Assembly (NCBI RefSeq): GCF_009724245.1
Contig: NZ_WNNK01000025.1
Location: 23,061 to 87,060 of the forward strand
DNA from: Pseudomonas spelaei
GTDB taxonomy: Bacteria; Pseudomonadota; Gammaproteobacteria; Pseudomonadales; Pseudomonadaceae
Direction of reading: 5' to 3'
Length of the DNA: 64,000 nucleotides
Shown here piece by piece: positions 1 through 8,962 of this stretch. Under the pieces are notes generated by a model that saw only the letters and a list, made by a program, of their open reading frames with translations, searched no databases and had not been told where the DNA came from. Position 1 is the stretch's first letter; every line of letters starts with the position of its first letter. Made by a program: the position numbers and the translations under genes.

Positions 1-661
1 ACTGTTCATAGGTCAGGCCCAGGGCATTACCCGAGCAGGTCAGCGCCACTGTCCACATCCCGGCGCGACGGCCTTCGAGGATACCCGGCACGGTGTCGTC
101 GATCTTCACGCAGGCCGCCACATCATCAATCCCCAGGGCGATGACGTTGGCCAGGGCCTGGGCCGGCCATGGGCGGCCATTGGGCACTTCGTCGGTGGCG
201 ACCACGTGGTCGGCGATGTAGCCGTTGGTGGCGGCCAGCTCGACCACTTTGTCCATGACTTGCTTGGGGTAGCCGGAGCAGGAGCCGATCTTGATGCCTT
301 GCTGGCGCAGGTTGGCGATGGTGTCCAGAGCGCCGGGGATCAACGCTGAGTGCTCGGCGATTTTTTCGATCTGCAGCGGCATGAAACGTTGATAGATGGC
401 GGTGACGTCATCATCGGTTGGCGTGCGGCCAAACGCTTTGCGGTAGCGTTCGGCGACTTGCGGCTGGTCGCAGAGGGTGCGGATGTGGTCCCACTTGCCC
501 ATGCCCATCGGGCCACGGGCTTCTTCGATGGAAACCTGTACGTCGAACTCGGCGAAGGCTTCGACAAAAATCTGGGTCGGCGCGAAGGAGCCGAAGTCGA
601 CCACGGTGCCGGCCCAGTCGAGAATGGCGGCTTGCAGCTGGGTTGGGTTCTGGTAGTTCAT
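1..661 (-). CDS. phnX: Phosphonoacetaldehyde hydrolase (phosphonatase), C-terminus cut by window edge
   Basis: HAD-superfamily enzyme that cleaves the C-P bond of phosphonoacetaldehyde to acetaldehyde and phosphate, the second step of 2-aminoethylphosphonate breakdown. Translating the minus strand from the ATG at 661 gives MNYQNPTQLQAAILDWAGT. Asp15 in LDWAGTVVD fits the HAD nucleophile, and Lys56 in MGMGKWDH fits the Schiff-base lysine special to PhnX. Later stretches GSCSGYPKQVMD and KIDDTVPGILEGRRAG match HAD motifs II and III. About 220 residues are present; the end lies beyond base 1. The gene follows phnW on the same strand after a 50-base gap, so the two form an operon. Assignment is firm because motifs and partner agree. 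Confidence 0.95.
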   Translation of the reverse strand, partial: MNYQNPTQLQAAILDWAGTVVDFGSFAPTQIFVEAFAEFDVQVSIEEARGPMGMGKWDHIRTLCDQPQVAERYRKAFGRTPTDDDVTAIYQRFMPLQIEKIAEHSALIPGALDTIANLRQQGIKIGSCSGYPKQVMDKVVELAATNGYIADHVVATDEVPNGRPWPAQALANVIALGIDDVAACVKIDDTVPGILEGRRAGMWTVALTCSGNALGLTYEQ

Positions 662-711
662 GGCTCAAATCCTGTGGTTCAAAAAGGGGTTTGTGAGGGG
701 CATATGGGCCG

Positions 712-1821
712 TCAGATTTCGAGTACTTGCATCTCTTGCAGCACTTCGGCGACCGCCGCAACCGCTGCTTGCATTTCGACCTGGTTGACGTAGCCGATGC
801 AGCCGACACGGAAGGTCTCGACCTGGGTCAATTTGCCCGGATAGAGGATGAAACCCTTGGCCTTGACCCGCTCATAGAACTCCTTGAACTGGTAGCGCGG
901 GTCTTTGGGCGCGTGGAAGGTGACGATGATCGGCGCCTGGATCGCGGCCGGCAGGAAGCTGCGCAGACCCAGTTCGGCCATGCCGTCCAGCAGTGCCTGG
1001 CAATTATTGGCATAGCGTTGATGCCGGGCGGGCAGGCCGCCTTCTTCGTTGTATTGCAGCAAGGCTTCGTGCAGCGCGGCGACCACGTGGGTCGGCGGGG
1101 TAAAGCGCCATTGGCCGGTCTTGGCCATGTAGGCGTGCTGGTCGAACAGGTCCATCGCCAGGGAGTGGCAGTTGCCTTGGGCTGCGGCCAGTGCCTGTTT
1201 TTCGGCGAAGACGAAGCCCATGCCGGGTACGCCTTCAAGGCATTTACCTGAGGCGGCGATGAGCGCATCGAACGGCACCTCGCGGGCATCAATCGGCAGT
1301 GCGCCGAAGGAACTCATGGCGTCGATGATCAAGCGCTTGCCGTGGCGGGCGATGACTTGGGCGATCTCGGGCAGCGGGTTGAGAATCCCGGTGCTGGTTT
1401 CGCAATGGATCAGCGCGACGTGAGTGATGCCGGTGTCGGCTTGCAGCAGGCGATCCACGTCAGCGGCGGTGGTAGGTTCGTCTTCGGCGGTTTCAAAGGT
1501 GCTGAACGGGCGGCCCAGCACTTCGCAAATCTTCGCCAGGCGTTTGCCATAAGCGCCGTTGATCAACACCAGCACCTTGCCGTCTCGCGGTACCAGTGTG
1601 CCGATGGCGGCTTCCACGGCAAAGGTGCCGCTGCCTTGCAATGGCACGCAATGGTGGCTGCCAGCGCCATTGACGATGGCCAGCAGTTGCTCGCAGAGGC
1701 TGGCGGTCAGTTGATTGAAGCTGTCATCCCATGAACCCCAGTCGACCATCATTGCCTGGCGGGTGCGGGCTGAGGTGGTCAAAGGACCGGGGGTGAGCAG
1801 GATCGGCGCGGCAGTACTCAT
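712..1821 (-). CDS. phnW: 2-aminoethylphosphonate--pyruvate transaminase
   Basis: PLP enzyme that converts 2-aminoethylphosphonate and pyruvate to phosphonoacetaldehyde and alanine, feeding PhnX. The 369-residue protein begins MSTAAPILLTPGPLTTS, the usual start of the family. Lys193 in ASGKCLEGVPG is the expected PLP lysine and Asp168 in IIDAMSSFG the cofactor-ring aspartate. The ATG at 1821 is preferred over an in-frame upstream codon at 1917 because it fits family length and has a GAGGA ribosome site about 9 bases upstream. The upstream codon would also run into the divergent promoter region. Confidence 0.96.
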   Translation of the reverse strand: MSTAAPILLTPGPLTTSARTRQAMMVDWGSWDDSFNQLTASLCEQLLAIVNGAGSHHCVPLQGSGTFAVEAAIGTLVPRDGKVLVLINGAYGKRLAKICEVLGRPFSTFETAEDEPTTAADVDRLLQADTGITHVALIHCETSTGILNPLPEIAQVIARHGKRLIIDAMSSFGALPIDAREVPFDALIAASGKCLEGVPGMGFVFAEKQALAAAQGNCHSLAMDLFDQHAYMAKTGQWRFTPPTHVVAALHEALLQYNEEGGLPARHQRYANNCQALLDGMAELGLRSFLPAAIQAPIIVTFHAPKDPRYQFKEFYERVKAKGFILYPGKLTQVETFRVGCIGYVNQVEMQAAVAAVAEVLQEMQVLEI

Positions 1822-1934
1822 TCTTATGTCCTCGCAAAACGTTTGGGATGAAGCTACGGGGCATAAATTGCAGTTTGGCTTGTCATCAATCAAATTGTTT
1901 GTTGTTATGCCAGCCATCAGTGAGGCCGATAGCT
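1822..1934. promoter_or_regulatory. Divergent control region between phnW and its LysR gene
   Basis: This 113-base AT-richer gap must hold the promoters of phnWX (leftward) and of the LysR gene (rightward). LysR regulators usually bind such shared regions to control the divergent operon and themselves. I see no single convincing T-N11-A box, so no precise operator is marked. Confidence 0.5.
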
Positions 1935-2807
1935 ATGAACCTGTTTCAACTCCGTGCATTTGACGCCGTGGCCCGTGAAGGCAGTTTCACCCGTGCCGCC
2001 GCGCGGCTGTTCATCAGCCAGCCGGCAGTCACCGGGCATATCAAGGCGCTGGAAGAGCATTACCAGATCCCGTTGTTGCGGCGTACCGCCCGGCGGGTGG
2101 AGTTGACCGAGGAGGGCACCCGGTTGGCGGCGATCACCCGGGCGATCTTCGGCCTGGTGGAAGAAGCGCAGACAATGCTGGAGGCCAACCGGCAGTTGCT
2201 CACCGGACGCCTGGAAGTGGCGGCGGACGGGCCGCACCTGGTCATGCCGATGCTGGCCAGCCTGCGTGCCCGTTATCCGGGGATTACCGTCAACTTGCGC
2301 TTGGGCAACGCTCAGGAAACCCTGGCGGCGCTGTTGTCTGAACATGCTGACGTGGCGGTGCTGACGGAAGTCGAGCCGCGCAAGGGCTTGCACCTGCAAC
2401 CCTTGATTGAATCACGGATCTGCGCACTGGTGCCGGCCGGGCATCCCTGGTTGGCTGAGCCTGCGGGGATTGGCCTGGAGCAGCTGGATCAGGTGATCAT
2501 GGTGCTGCGCGAGCCGAGCTCCATCACTCGGCGCACTTTTGACGAAGCCTGCTTGCAGGCCGGAGTACAGCCCAAGGTGCTGCTGGAATTGGACAGTCGT
2601 GAGGCGGTGACGGAAGCCGTCGCCGCAGAGCTGGGTGTGGGCGTGGTGTCCTCGATGGAAGTCAGCCGCGACCCGCGGGTGCATGCAATTCCGATCCGTG
2701 GCGATGGGTTGGTGAATCGGCATGTGGTGGGCTGCATGGAACGGCGTCGGGAGTTGCGCTTGATTCAGGCGTTTTTCGAGTTGGCGCCGGGGGCAGATGT
2801 TGGCTGA
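1935..2807 (+). CDS. LysR-family regulator, probable activator of phnWX
   Basis: A 290-residue LysR protein. The N-terminal winged helix-turn-helix (MNLFQLRAFDAVAREGSF, then AAARLFISQPAVTGHIKAL) occupies about residues 1-60, followed by a two-lobed inducer-binding domain. The ATG at 1935 is chosen because family proteins start a few residues before QLRAFDAV; an in-frame ATG 29 codons upstream would overlap the divergent promoter. Its head-to-head placement with phnWX implies control of 2-aminoethylphosphonate use, with the phosphonate or an intermediate as inducer (inference). Confidence 0.88.
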   Translation: MNLFQLRAFDAVAREGSFTRAAARLFISQPAVTGHIKALEEHYQIPLLRRTARRVELTEEGTRLAAITRAIFGLVEEAQTMLEANRQLLTGRLEVAADGPHLVMPMLASLRARYPGITVNLRLGNAQETLAALLSEHADVAVLTEVEPRKGLHLQPLIESRICALVPAGHPWLAEPAGIGLEQLDQVIMVLREPSSITRRTFDEACLQAGVQPKVLLELDSREAVTEAVAAELGVGVVSSMEVSRDPRVHAIPIRGDGLVNRHVVGCMERRRELRLIQAFFELAPGADVG

Positions 2808-2819
2808 ACATCTGGTTGG

Positions 2820-2891
2820 CCTCATCGCGGGCAAGCCCGCTCCCACATGGATAGGTGATCACCTGTGGGAGCGGGCTTGCCCGCGATGAGG
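2820..2891. repeat. REPIN: two inverted Pseudomonas REP sequences
   Basis: Arms of 28 bases at 2820-2847 and 2864-2891 are perfect reverse complements. Each carries the Pseudomonas REP core (GTGGGAGCGGGCTTGCC). The 16-base loop contains the palindrome GGTGATCACC. It sits between two convergent LysR genes and may also act as a bidirectional terminator. REP doublets of this kind are extragenic elements mobilised by RAYT transposases; no RAYT gene is in this window. Confidence 0.93.
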
Positions 2892-2901
2892 CCCTTGAAA
2901 T

Positions 2902-3777
2902 TCAGCGAAGACTTTCCCGCACGATATCGAGAAACGTCGCCACCACCCGCCGCGAACTCTGCTCCTTCAAGCACACCAGCGTTTCCTTCATCCGTTGGCT
3001 ACAGTCACGAATCGGCATGGCATACACCCGCGAATCCGCACCAAACTCTGCCGCCGATACCACGCCCACACCAATCCCCACCACCACCGCCTCTCGCGCC
3101 GCTTCCCGGCCCTCCACCTGGATCGCCGGACGAATGCGCAGCCCGGCCTGGCGCATTTCCTGTTCCAGGGTCTGACGGGTCACCGAGCCGATTTCACGCA
3201 AGACCAACGGCGTATCGTCCAGATCTGCCAGACAGATCGACTCGCGCCCGGCCCATGGGTGATTGCGCGCAACAAACGCCATGAGTTGATCGTCGGGCAG
3301 CGGCAGTGACAGCAGCCGTTCATCGTTGACGTCACGCCCCAACAACGCCAGGTCGGCTTGGTAGTTGTACAGCCGAAACAGCGACTCATCGGTGTTGCCG
3401 GTTTCGATCTTGACGCTGATGCCCGGGTATCGCTGGCAGAAGAGCGCGATTTGCGGCAGTACATGCACGGGGGCGTCCACCGCCAGGGTCAGGGTGCCGG
3501 TTTGCAGGGCGCGGGAGTCTTGCAGCAGCTCTTCGGCTTCGGCCGCGATCACAAACAGGCGTTGGGTGATGCTCAGCAGCCGCTCTCCCAGGTCGGTCAA
3601 CTTGACCGAACGTTTGTTGCGGTGAAACAGCAGCACGCCAAAACGTTCTTCCAGCTTGCGCACCTGGTCAGAAATCGCCGGCTGCGTCAGGAACAGGCGC
3701 TCGGCCGCCTGGGTAAAACTGCCGTGGACGGCGACGGCATGGAAGGCTTTGAGTTGGGCATGGGACACCGACATCAC
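2902..3777 (-). CDS. LysR-family regulator divergent from the OPA-type carrier
   Basis: A 291-residue LysR protein with an N-terminal helix-turn-helix (QLKAFHAVAVHGSFTQAAE, then TQPAISDQVRKLEERFG) and an effector domain typical in length. ATG codons lie at 3777 and 3774; either may be used. It is divergent from the MFS carrier at 4042 and probably regulates it. It resembles the neighbouring LysR at 1935 in layout (EEHYQIPLLRR versus EERFGVLLFHR), so the two could be old paralogues within a phosphonate locus. The inducer is unknown. Confidence 0.85.
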   Translation of the reverse strand: MMSVSHAQLKAFHAVAVHGSFTQAAERLFLTQPAISDQVRKLEERFGVLLFHRNKRSVKLTDLGERLLSITQRLFVIAAEAEELLQDSRALQTGTLTLAVDAPVHVLPQIALFCQRYPGISVKIETGNTDESLFRLYNYQADLALLGRDVNDERLLSLPLPDDQLMAFVARNHPWAGRESICLADLDDTPLVLREIGSVTRQTLEQEMRQAGLRIRPAIQVEGREAAREAVVVGIGVGVVSAAEFGADSRVYAMPIRDCSQRMKETLVCLKEQSSRRVVATFLDIVRESLR

Positions 3778-3798
3778 GAATCCTCTTACAAGCTCAGC

Positions 3799-3818
3799 TT
3801 ATATTTGAAATACGATAA
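3799..3818. promoter_or_regulatory. Candidate LysR operator
   Basis: The inverted repeat TTAT-N12-ATAA lies 22 bases upstream of the leftward LysR start and in the divergent gap before the carrier gene. Size and T/A ends are like LysR recognition boxes. This is inference from position and symmetry only. Confidence 0.3.
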
Positions 3819-4041
3819 ATCGATTTTACCTATTAGTCAGCCATTGCTTTGATAGCCCCCAGTCGCCGTAGGTTGAGTCCTACAACTTCGGCGGCCATGG
3901 GTCTTTTGCGTGCTTATCAGCAGGACTCATCTGACCAGTACCGCCCCGGTCAGGGGGCGGCTACTGCAGTGCTCAACAATAAAAATACAGGCGTTTGTTT
4001 TCCATTCTGCCGGCACACTCACACCCGAGGTCAGAACCACC

Positions 4042-5367
4042 ATGAATACTCCTATGAGTAGCATCAAGCGTTGGCGCGTGCAGATTTTCGCCATCACCTG
4101 GCTGGCGTACGCCGCCTTCTATTTCACCCGTAAAGCGTTTTCCGTGGCCAAGTTGGGGATCGTCGACGACCCGAGCTTCCCGCTGGACAAGATGATGATG
4201 GCCAACCTGGATGGCATTTACCTGGCCGCGTATGCCGTTGGCCAATTCACCTGGGGCATGCTGGCCGACCGTTTCGGGCCGCGGGTGGTGGTGCTGGGCG
4301 GGCTGTTGATTTCTGCGGCGGCGGCCCTGGTCATGGGCACCTTTGCCACGTTGCCGATCTTTGTGACGTGCATGTTGATTCAGGGGCTGGCGCAATCTAC
4401 CGGCTGGTCAGGGCTGTGCAAGAACCTCGGCAGTTTTTTCCCAGCGCAGCAACGTGGACGGGTGCTGGGGTTGTGGAGTTCCTGTTATGCGTTCGGCGGT
4501 CTGGTGGCGTCGCCGTTTGCCGGGTGGTGGGCCTATACCCTGATCGGGACCTGGCATGCGGCGTTTATCTCCAGTGCGGCCGCCGTCGCCGTCGTCGCGG
4601 TGTTGTTCTTCATTTTCCAGCGCAATACGCCACAGGATGTGGGGCTGCCGGCAGTAGAAGTCGAGCCGGTACTGACGCCCGAGGAGGCGGCGGCTGCCAG
4701 GAAAATCAGCGTGATGGAGCCGCTGCGCGCCATTTTGCGCAACCGCACGGTGCTGACCCTGGGGCTGGCGTACTTCCTGTTGAAGCCGGCACGCTACGCG
4801 ATCCTGCTATGGGGGCCGGTGATTGTCTTCGAACAGATGCCGTCGGTGGGCAAGGTCGGTGCGGCGATTGTGCCGACGGCATTCGAGTTGGCGGGGTTGT
4901 TGGGGCCGATCATGATCGGCGTCGCCTCCGACAAGCTGTTTGGCGCTCGACGCATGCCGGCGTGTGTCCTTAGCCTGCTGGCGTTGACCGTGGCCCTGGC
5001 ATTGTTCATGGGGGCCTTGCACACCGGCAGTGTGGTGATGGTGATGGCGCTGCTGTTTGTCATGGGCTTGACCCTGTACGGGCCGGATTCGATGATCAGC
5101 AGCACCGCCGCCATTGACTTCGGCACCGCCAAAGCCGGTGCGACGGCAGCGGGCTTCGTCAACGGCTGCGGCTCGGTGGGGGCGGTGCTGGGTGGCTTGC
5201 TGCCGGGGTACTTCGACACGGTGACAGTGTTTATCGTGTTTGCAGGCGCCGCGTTGTTTTCCTCGTTGGTGTTGATGCCTTATTGGAATGCCAGGCCGGC
5301 GGTGTTGGCACAGGTGGGGGATTTTGTGCCGCAGCGCGAGGCGCCGATCAAGCCTTTGCGTATCTAG
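4042..5367 (+). CDS. MFS carrier of the organophosphate:phosphate antiporter type
   Basis: A 441-residue integral membrane protein with about 12 hydrophobic segments. The start of TM1 (AITWLAYAAFYFTRKAFSVAK) matches the GlpT/UhpT/PgtP family, whose conserved arginine near YFTRK binds phosphate groups. LADRFGPRVVV is the MFS loop 2-3 motif. The ATG at 4042 gives MNTPMSSIKRWRVQ; the longer reading frame upstream has no support. Beside phnWX and two LysR genes, a good guess for its substrate is 2-aminoethylphosphonate or another organophosphonate/phosphate ester, but the sequence cannot fix it. A solitary gene with its own promoter region at 3778-4041. Confidence 0.85.
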   Translation: MNTPMSSIKRWRVQIFAITWLAYAAFYFTRKAFSVAKLGIVDDPSFPLDKMMMANLDGIYLAAYAVGQFTWGMLADRFGPRVVVLGGLLISAAAALVMGTFATLPIFVTCMLIQGLAQSTGWSGLCKNLGSFFPAQQRGRVLGLWSSCYAFGGLVASPFAGWWAYTLIGTWHAAFISSAAAVAVVAVLFFIFQRNTPQDVGLPAVEVEPVLTPEEAAAARKISVMEPLRAILRNRTVLTLGLAYFLLKPARYAILLWGPVIVFEQMPSVGKVGAAIVPTAFELAGLLGPIMIGVASDKLFGARRMPACVLSLLALTVALALFMGALHTGSVVMVMALLFVMGLTLYGPDSMISSTAAIDFGTAKAGATAAGFVNGCGSVGAVLGGLLPGYFDTVTVFIVFAGAALFSSLVLMPYWNARPAVLAQVGDFVPQREAPIKPLRI

Positions 5368-5483
5368 GCGGTGACAAGGCTGGCCGGTTTTTTGGTGGAT
5401 TAGAGACTTTTTGCCCTATAAACTCTGCCCCCAAAGCGCCGGCCAGTAGACGTCTCGGCGCCATGGATATAAGAGAGTGAGTC

Positions 5484-6191
5484 ATGGGCGCACAGTGGAA
5501 AGTCAAACATAAAGAAGCGGCATCCAATGCCAAGGGCAAGATTTTCGGCAAGCTGGTAAAAGAGATCACCATTGCTGCCCGCAACGGCGCCGACACCGCG
5601 ACCAACGCACACTTGCGTCTGGTAGTGGAGCAGGCCAAAAAGGCCTCGATGCCCAAGGAAACCCTGGAGCGGGCCATCAAGAAAGGCGCCGGTCTGCTGG
5701 GCGAGACCGTGCAATACCATCGCGTGACCTATGAAGGCTTTGCCCCGCATCAGGTGCCGCTGATCGTCGAATGTGTGACTGACAACATCAACCGCACCGT
5801 GGCGGAAATCCGCGTGGCCTTCCGCAAAGGGCAATTGGGTGCTTCCGGCTCCGTGGCCTGGGACTTCAACCATGTGGGCCTGATCGAAGCCTCGCCAGAC
5901 AGCCCGGATGCTGACCCGGAAATGGCGGCGATTGAAGCCGGTGCCCAGGATTTCGAGGAAGGTGAAGAAGAGGGCGCAACCCTGTTCATCACCGAAACGA
6001 CTGACCTCGATGCGGTGCAGAAGGCATTGCCGGAGCAGGGTTTTACCGTGCTGTCCGCCAAATTGGGCTACATCGCCAAGAACCCGGTCTCGGGCTTGAG
6101 CGATGAGCAAATGGCCGAAGTCGAAGCCTTCCTTGAAGGCCTCGACAACCATGACGACGTGCAGGATATGTTCGTCGGTCTGGCGGGCTAA
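5484..6191 (+). CDS. YebC/PmpR (TACO1)-family regulator
   Basis: A 235-residue protein of the YebC/PmpR/TACO1 family, members of which act as transcription regulators or as factors easing ribosome stalls. Family signatures are MGAQWKVKHKEAASNAKGK at the N-terminus, RLVVEQAKKASMPKETLERAIKKG, and the central segment YEGFAPHQVPLIVECVTDNINRT. It is a second-type copy, because the canonical yebC normally sits beside ruvC and no ruv genes are here. AAGAGAGTGAG precedes the ATG as ribosome site. It has its own upstream gap (5368-5483) and ends before a REP hairpin. Confidence 0.9.
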   Translation: MGAQWKVKHKEAASNAKGKIFGKLVKEITIAARNGADTATNAHLRLVVEQAKKASMPKETLERAIKKGAGLLGETVQYHRVTYEGFAPHQVPLIVECVTDNINRTVAEIRVAFRKGQLGASGSVAWDFNHVGLIEASPDSPDADPEMAAIEAGAQDFEEGEEEGATLFITETTDLDAVQKALPEQGFTVLSAKLGYIAKNPVSGLSDEQMAEVEAFLEGLDNHDDVQDMFVGLAG

Positions 6192-6218
6192 CGCTTTGTG
6201 ACGTGAACCTGGACTAAA

Positions 6219-6246
6219 TGTGGGAGCGAGCAAGCCCGCTCCCACA
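6219..6246. repeat. Single REP-like hairpin between convergent genes
   Basis: TGTGGGAGCG and CGCTCCCACA form a 10-bp stem around an 8-base loop. The sequence is a degenerate version of the REP at 2820-2891. It lies between the convergent YebC-family and kinase genes, and may serve as terminator for both. Confidence 0.8.
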
Positions 6247-6251
6247 TGGGT

Positions 6252-7565
6252 TCAGTGGTGTTCTAAAGACCGGTTTACTTCCTCAAACCCCGGCCGCGCC
6301 AACACATTCGGCTGGCAGCAACGTTCGCGCAACGCTTCCAGTCGCTGGCGGTTGTCTTCGCTCAAACCGCTATCAATCCGCTCCAGCAATTCCCCCAGCA
6401 ACACCCCGAACGCGCGCACTTCAATACGCTGCAAGGCTCTGGATTCGAGGCTGTCCGCCGTGGCATGGAACGATGCCGCACCAAAATCCCCCAGCAGACA
6501 ATCACCGGCTTCGTTCCACAAAATATTGTGGCCGTACAGATCGCCATGGGTGATGCCGTGCTGATGCAAATGGGCGGCGACCGAGGCAATCCCGCGGGCC
6601 ATGCGCAGTGCCACGTCGGCACTGAAGCGGGTGCTCGGTTCGTAGAGATCACGAGTGCACGAGGCCAGGCTCGGCAAGGCGGCCAGGTTGCGGTAGCTCG
6701 GATCGATCAACTGCATCACCAGGGCGGCCTGGTTCTCGGGATGGCCGATAACCCGCCCTTCAACCTTGATCAGGTTGGCATGCCGGCCGGCAGCGATGCA
6801 GGCCTGCATTTCGTGCAGCGGTGATCCATCGCTGGTGATGCTGCCCTTGTACAACTTGACTGCGACCGGCTGGGTTGAGCCGCTTGGCGGCGTCCAGGTC
6901 GCCTGGCGAATAATCCCGGAAGCGCCTTCGCCCAGGACGTGTTCCAGGCTGAGTTGCGACCAGGGAATGTTGGGCGTCGAGTCATCGCCGGCAAGCTCCA
7001 CGGCCATCTCCACCGGATTGCCTGCGTAGGCCAGCCACGTCAGGCTGGGCAAGGCCAGCAGCCAGTCCGGCAGGTGGGTCAAACGGTTGGAAGCGATGCG
7101 GATCAGTTCCAGGTTTTTGCAGTTGGCCAGGCTTTCGGGCAGGTGCTCAAGGTGGTTGCCCGCCAGCATCAGTTTTTGCAGCAGCGGGCGTTCACCCAGC
7201 GCTGTCGGCAATTGGCTGATCTGGTTGTCGGTCAGGATAAACCAGCGCAACAGCGGCGGCAGCGACGCGGCGCTGACCGTGTGGATACGGTTGGCCTTGA
7301 ACGCCACCATGCTCAACTGCTGGCATTGACCCAGGCATTCAGGGACTTCGGTAAAGGCGTTGTCCGAGCAGAACAGTACGCGCAAGTGGCGCAGGCGATA
7401 CAGGTCATCCGGCAGGCTGCTCAAGGCATTGCCGCTCAGGTTGAGGATTTCCAGGGAGTCTGCCAGGTCGAAAATTTCCTGTGGGAATTCGGTCAGCCCG
7501 CAAGACAGATCCAGACGCGTGACGCCAGCCAATTGGCCGGCTTTGAGTTGGGCAAGGGTATCCAT
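6252..7565 (-). CDS. Leucine-rich-repeat Ser/Thr-type protein kinase
   Basis: A 437-residue fusion. Residues about 15-185 hold seven to eight bacterial LRRs (pattern L.xLxLxxNxLxxLP). Residues about 205-437 are a eukaryotic-like kinase with glycine loop LGEGASG (211-217), Lys237 in VAVKLYKG, catalytic loop THGDLYGHNILW and DFG in LLGDFGAASF. The loop has HGD rather than HRD, as in the APH/RIO-like branch; all metal and catalytic residues are present, so it should be active. The ATG at 7565 (MDTLAQLKAGQ) is favoured because the first LRR starts soon after. The gene lies 40 bases downstream of the ZapE-like gene on the same strand and may be co-transcribed. Substrates are unknown. Confidence 0.87.
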   Translation of the reverse strand: MDTLAQLKAGQLAGVTRLDLSCGLTEFPQEIFDLADSLEILNLSGNALSSLPDDLYRLRHLRVLFCSDNAFTEVPECLGQCQQLSMVAFKANRIHTVSAASLPPLLRWFILTDNQISQLPTALGERPLLQKLMLAGNHLEHLPESLANCKNLELIRIASNRLTHLPDWLLALPSLTWLAYAGNPVEMAVELAGDDSTPNIPWSQLSLEHVLGEGASGIIRQATWTPPSGSTQPVAVKLYKGSITSDGSPLHEMQACIAAGRHANLIKVEGRVIGHPENQAALVMQLIDPSYRNLAALPSLASCTRDLYEPSTRFSADVALRMARGIASVAAHLHQHGITHGDLYGHNILWNEAGDCLLGDFGAASFHATADSLESRALQRIEVRAFGVLLGELLERIDSGLSEDNRQRLEALRERCCQPNVLARPGFEEVNRSLEHH

Positions 7566-7605
7566 GAGCAGCGCAATCACTCGGCAATAGGGGTGTAAAA
7601 GGCGG

Positions 7606-8742
7606 TCATGATAGCGGCTCGAGGGGCACGAGGTCCTGTTCAAATGCGTTTGGACCGGCCTCGTGCAACTGCCCCAGCCGGCTGCGGGTGCGTGCCAGGT
7701 CGATGGCGTGGCCGCTCAAGGCTTGGTCCAGTGGCTGTTCACTCAGCAGGATCAGGTGTTTGTCCTGGTCGTACAGCACGTCGATCAGGTTGATGAAACG
7801 CTGTTGGACCGCAATCGGGCAATCGCCCAGATAGGGCAGGCCATCGATGATCCAGTGGTCAAAGTCCTCGCACAGGTGCAGGTAATCCATTACAGCCGTT
7901 GGCTGTTCGCATAAGTCGCTGAAGGTCACACCCAACGTACGCTTCTGGTGCCCGCGCACGGTTAATTGGCGGGCACCGACCGTCAGCGACAAGGGCGGCA
8001 GATCCGCAGGCGGCAAACCCAAAGCGACGCGCTGCGCCTGGCGGCCAGGCCAGACAAAACGGCCTCGGGTAAAGCGTTGTTCACCATGGGCCTGGGTCAG
8101 GCTGCGGTAGTCCTGGGGGGCGCTGACTTCCATGACGTCCATCCGGGCGCTGATCAACTCGATCACCGGCTTGAATCGCTGGTGGTACAGCGGATTGGGC
8201 AGCAGGCCGGCGGGCGGGTAATTGGAGGTCACCAACAGCAGGACGCCTCGCTGGAACAACGCCTTGAACAAACGGGCGATGAGCATCGCATCGCCAATGT
8301 CGTGGACGTGGAATTCGTCGAAGCACAACACCCGGCAGTCATCGAGCAACTCGTCCAGGGTACTGCCCAGGGCATCGCGTTGTTGGCGATGAGCGAACAT
8401 GCCCCGGTGCAGGCGGGCGAAAAAGTTGTGGAAATGCACTCGGCGTTTCTGGGCGATTGGCAGTGCCTGGAAAAACCCATCCAGTAACCAGCTTTTGCCC
8501 CGCCCGACGGCGCCGTGCAGATACAGGCTGTGGGTGGGCCGGCCGGCCAGCAACTGTACGGATTGCCGGGCCATGACCGCGATGACCTGCTGTTGCCCGG
8601 GGCTGAGGGTATAACCCTGCTGGCGGGCCTTGTCCTCGAAGAACCGGTGAATAGCCGGGTCACTGTCGGCGTCGGTTTTTTTGCCCAGCAGCCGCTTGAT
8701 CAAGGGCACGCGGGAGGAAGAGGTTGGCGGTAAAGCGGCCAA
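7606..8742 (-). CDS. ZapE/AFG1-like P-loop ATPase, paralogue
   Basis: A 378-residue AFG1/ZapE-family ATPase. Walker A is GAVGRGKS and Walker B VLCFDEFHVHD, followed by the family stretch LVTSNYPPAGLLPNPLYHQRF. E. coli ZapE binds FtsZ and aids division, and mitochondrial AFG1 helps quality control of respiratory complexes. The usual Pseudomonas zapE lies near ribosomal genes rplM/rpsI, so this is probably a second copy. The start is TTG at 8742 with AGAGTG seven bases upstream; an in-frame TGA lies three codons before it. The first ATG is about 57 codons in and would remove conserved sequence; a GTG at 8709 is a weaker option. Confidence 0.85.
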   Translation of the reverse strand: MAALPPTSSSRVPLIKRLLGKKTDADSDPAIHRFFEDKARQQGYTLSPGQQQVIAVMARQSVQLLAGRPTHSLYLHGAVGRGKSWLLDGFFQALPIAQKRRVHFHNFFARLHRGMFAHRQQRDALGSTLDELLDDCRVLCFDEFHVHDIGDAMLIARLFKALFQRGVLLLVTSNYPPAGLLPNPLYHQRFKPVIELISARMDVMEVSAPQDYRSLTQAHGEQRFTRGRFVWPGRQAQRVALGLPPADLPPLSLTVGARQLTVRGHQKRTLGVTFSDLCEQPTAVMDYLHLCEDFDHWIIDGLPYLGDCPIAVQQRFINLIDVLYDQDKHLILLSEQPLDQALSGHAIDLARTRSRLGQLHEAGPNAFEQDLVPLEPLS

Positions 8743-8962
8743 TGCAAGTCACTCTGTGTGTCGGTGGTCGCTCACTTTAGAGCGGCAAGGGCTTTTTGAC
8801 CAATAGAGAAGCGATGGGGTAGCTATCTCGAAAAGGCATGGCTTGGGCCGTCTTCTTTCGGTGTGATGGCGAGATCTCGGCAAGTCTCTGATCCGACTGG
8901 CAGATTCCCCCTGAGTGGCTAACCTCATACCCAGTAATCACCCCTGTACAAGGAGTGGGGCA

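Noticed and set aside
2820..2891. Ordinary rho-independent terminator only
   Set aside because: The long 28-bp arms carry the REP core and match the degenerate copy at 6219, so it is primarily a REPIN, whatever its role in termination.
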